Origin: Burkholderiales bacterium
GTDB lineage: Bacteria; Pseudomonadota; Gammaproteobacteria; Burkholderiales; Burkholderiaceae_C
NCBI GenBank assembly: GCA_025352345.1
Contig: JANXTP010000373.1
Location: forward strand, 1 to 7,188
Length of the DNA: 7,188 nucleotides
Reading direction: 5' to 3'
The stretch's first letter is position 1; every line of letters starts with the position of its first letter. The notes below the pieces were generated by a model. That model ran no database searches, was not told the origin of the DNA, and saw nothing but the letters and a program-made list of their open reading frames with translations. The translations under genes and the position numbers were made by a program. Positions 5,207-7,188 of the stretch are shown here, piece by piece.

Positions 5207-6769
5207 ATGTTGCAAGTGCTGTGGTTCAAGAAGGATCTGCGCTGGACCGACCATGCGCCGCTGGTGCGGGCGACGCAGGCCGGGCCGGTGCTGCCGCTGT
5301 GGATCGATGAGCCTGCGGCCTGGGCCCAACCCGACGCAGCGACACAGCACCGGGCCTTCGCCCAAGAATGCCTGATTGAGCTTGATTCATGGTTCAGGGC
5401 GCAGGGCGGTGCGTTGTGGCGCTTTCAAGGGGAAGCCATCGCAGCGCTGGCGCGCCTGCATGCGTTGCACGGCCCGTTCGTGCTGTGGAGCCACGAGGAA
5501 ACCGGCAACGGCTGGAGCTTTGAGCGTGACCTCGCAGTCGCCCGCTGGTGTGCTGGCCACGGCGTGCACTGGCACGAATTGCCCAGCAACGGTGTCGTCA
5601 GGCGTTTGCGCGACCGCAATCTGTGGTCGCGGCTGTGGATGCAGCGGATGGCGCCGTCTCCGCTGGACGCGCCCGAGGAGATCAACTGCGCCGCGCTGCC
5701 CGATCCGAACGACCACGATGCAGCGACGATCCACTGCCGCGACGCCGACAAGCCGCTGCGCCAGCGCGGCGGCAGAAGCCAGGCCATCGCTCTGCTCTAC
5801 AGCTTTCTGGCATGGCGCGGGCAGCGCTATCGCAGCGAGATGTCCAGTCCCTTGACCGCCGCCGAAGCCTGCTCGCGTCTGTCGGCGCACCTGGCCTGGG
5901 GCACGCTGTCGGTGCGCGAGATCGTGCATGCGGTGTCGCAGCGCCGCAGCGAACTGCTCGCCTTGCCGGCCGACGAGCGACCCATCAGCGCGCTGGCATC
6001 TCTGCGCAGCTTCGAGAGCCGGTTGCATTGGCACTGCCACTTCATCCAGAAACTGGAGAGCGAGCCGGCGATCGAATTTCGCAACGTCAATCGTGCATTC
6101 GACGGTCTGCGCAACGAAGGCGCGCTCACCGCTGAAGAGGCGAAGCGCCTCGACGCCTGGGGCACAGGTCGCACGGGTTTCCCGTTCGTCGATGCCTGCA
6201 TGCGCAGCCTGCACGCGACCGGCTGGATCAACTTCCGCATGCGGGCGATGCTGATGAGTTTTGCCAGTTATCAGCTGTGGCTGCACTGGCGTGAGCCCGC
6301 GCTGTTCCTGGCGCGCCAGTTCCTCGACTACGAGCCGGGCATCCACTATCCGCAGGCGCAGATGCAAAGTGGCGTGACCGGCATCAACACCATCCGCATC
6401 TACAACCCGGTGAAGCAAAGCCGCGATCAGGACCCGGAGGGCGTTTTCATTCGCCGCTGGGTGCCCGAACTGAGCGCGGTGGCAGGCGATGCGGTGCATG
6501 AGCCCTGGTTGCTGTCCGATACACAACTGCGCCCGGCCGGCTACCCGGACCCCGTGGTCGATCTGCTGGCAGCGACCGAGCGGGCCAAAGCGCTGATCCA
6601 TGAACGCAAGGCAGAGGCTGCCACGCAGCGCGAGGCGAGGGCGGTGTACGACAAGCACGGCAGCCGCCACCCGGGGCGGGAGACCACCACCCGCCGCACA
6701 GGTCGACGTCGCGCCGACACCACCGGCGACACGCAACTCAGCTTGCTGTGCGATGCGGACGGGACCTGA
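5207..6769 (+). CDS. Photolyase/cryptochrome-family flavoprotein, atypical active site
   Basis: This 520-residue protein has the two-domain photolyase plan. The N-terminal Rossmann antenna domain starts VLWFKKDLRWTD (4-15) and runs to about 130. The helical FAD domain (about 195-440) carries SRLSAHLAWGTLS (223-235), TGRTGFPFVDACMRSLHATGW (320-340), HWREPALF (360-367), RIYNP (397-401), GVFIRRWVPEL (412-422) and HEPW (431-434). Family members use blue light through FAD to repair pyrimidine dimers or to signal. By hand alignment to E. coli photolyase, E274, N341, M345, N378, W382 and W384 become R272, F343, A347, H380, A384 and M386. W277 and W359 are kept as W275 and W361. Hence CPD repair by the textbook mechanism is doubtful and the protein may belong to a separate clade. 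A tail after 485 is Arg/Thr-rich and ends with QLSLL (510-514). It follows the operon by 47 bases and may have its own promoter. Family membership is firm; function is open. Confidence 0.9.
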   Translation: MLQVLWFKKDLRWTDHAPLVRATQAGPVLPLWIDEPAAWAQPDAATQHRAFAQECLIELDSWFRAQGGALWRFQGEAIAALARLHALHGPFVLWSHEETGNGWSFERDLAVARWCAGHGVHWHELPSNGVVRRLRDRNLWSRLWMQRMAPSPLDAPEEINCAALPDPNDHDAATIHCRDADKPLRQRGGRSQAIALLYSFLAWRGQRYRSEMSSPLTAAEACSRLSAHLAWGTLSVREIVHAVSQRRSELLALPADERPISALASLRSFESRLHWHCHFIQKLESEPAIEFRNVNRAFDGLRNEGALTAEEAKRLDAWGTGRTGFPFVDACMRSLHATGWINFRMRAMLMSFASYQLWLHWREPALFLARQFLDYEPGIHYPQAQMQSGVTGINTIRIYNPVKQSRDQDPEGVFIRRWVPELSAVAGDAVHEPWLLSDTQLRPAGYPDPVVDLLAATERAKALIHERKAEAATQREARAVYDKHGSRHPGRETTTRRTGRRRADTTGDTQLSLLCDADGT

Positions 6770-6786
6770 CGCCGTGGCTCAGCGGC

Positions 6787-7188
6787 TCATGCACTCAACT
6801 CATGCATCGCCACCTCGACCAGTGCCCGCACTGCGCGGTGCAGGCTGTCCACCTGCTGCGTCAGCGGCCCGGGCGCCGGCTTTTCCCCGCTGACCACCGA
6901 CTGGATGTAAACGGCCGTCGTCGCGGCATCGATGCTGCGGGGCAGCACCGGCAGCTCGGTCAGAACGCCCTCCTGCGCGGGCACCGACAGATCGGCCCGC
7001 CACTCGCCGCGCAGGAAGACATCGAGGCGTGGCGAGCGGCGTGGGTCAGCGACCGGCTCGCCTTCGGTACCACGCAGCAGCATCGCACTGGCACCGGAGC
7101 GTTGCAGGAAGGCGGTCAGCGCCGCACCGTATTCCGGGTGCGTGTGGTTGACGACACGCAAGGCCCGCGCGCCGGGGGTCGGGTCGAG
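6787..7188 (-). CDS. ybiB: YbiB-like protein, C-terminal part (5' end outside window)
   Basis: On the minus strand an open frame enters from the right edge and gives 133 residues ending VEVAMHELSA. The segment ALRVVNHTHPEY, then AMLLRGTEGEPVAD, LPVLPRSIDAATTAVYIQ and a final helix match what I remember of the C-terminus of YbiB. YbiB resembles TrpD (anthranilate phosphoribosyltransferase) in fold, but E. coli YbiB is reported to bind nucleic acid rather than act in tryptophan synthesis. The conserved HTHPEY and RGTEGEP motifs are what I rely on. The missing upstream part should hold the rest of the phosphoribosyltransferase-like domain. The gene converges on the photolyase-family gene with only 17 bases between stops. 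Related TrpD-like proteins are the main alternative. Confidence 0.8.
   Translation of the reverse strand, partial: LDPTPGARALRVVNHTHPEYGAALTAFLQRSGASAMLLRGTEGEPVADPRRSPRLDVFLRGEWRADLSVPAQEGVLTELPVLPRSIDAATTAVYIQSVVSGEKPAPGPLTQQVDSLHRAVRALVEVAMHELSA

Noticed and set aside
5387..6736. Long minus-strand open frame opposite the photolyase-family gene
   Set aside because: The plus frame carries conserved photolyase motifs along its length, while the reverse product shows only GC-driven composition.
6770..6786. Bidirectional terminator between the photolyase-family gene and the convergent ybiB-like gene
   Set aside because: The gap is 17 bases with only a four-base GCCG/CGGC pairing and no T or A tract, so there is nothing convincing.
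6786..6806. Direct repeat CTCATGCA (6786-6793 and 6799-6806) as an attachment or duplication site
   Set aside because: It is a short repeat inside the last codons of the ybiB-like gene with no mobile element nearby, and is most likely chance.

Overview
This is a GC-rich window whose gene order and protein style point to a betaproteobacterium of the order Burkholderiales, probably near Comamonadaceae or the Rubrivivax/Leptothrix group. That placement rests on remembered family resemblance, not on a search. Seven same-strand genes run from the left edge to 5159: the 3' end of skp/ompH, then lpxD, fabZ, lpxA, lpxB, rnhB and a SpoU/TrmH-family RNA methyltransferase. This is the classic outer-membrane biogenesis and lipid A operon. 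Skp escorts outer-membrane proteins. LpxA, LpxD and LpxB make the lipid A disaccharide, and FabZ handles the same 3-hydroxyacyl-ACP pool that LpxA and LpxD draw on. RnhB and the methyltransferase ride along as nucleic-acid housekeeping genes.

Packing is very tight. Genes overlap at skp/lpxD, lpxD/fabZ (ATGA), lpxB/rnhB and rnhB/methyltransferase (ATGA). There are two exceptions. The 43-bp fabZ-lpxA gap is exactly bridged by a 16-codon open frame that overlaps both neighbours. The 78-bp lpxA-lpxB gap holds a GC-rich palindromic repeat that looks like a dispersed Burkholderiales intergenic element.

After a 47-bp gap, a 520-residue photolyase/cryptochrome-family gene (5207-6769) follows on the same strand. 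By hand alignment it keeps the FAD-domain scaffold but replaces most of the residues that contact the pyrimidine dimer in E. coli photolyase and two of the three electron-transfer tryptophans. Its Arg-rich tail ends in a QLSLL motif resembling a sliding-clamp-binding peptide. I consider this the most interesting gene here. The right edge holds the 3' part of a convergent ybiB-like gene on the minus strand.

I saw no tRNA, rRNA, CRISPR array, insertion sequence or convincing rho-independent terminator. No gene-free stretch exceeds 78 bp.
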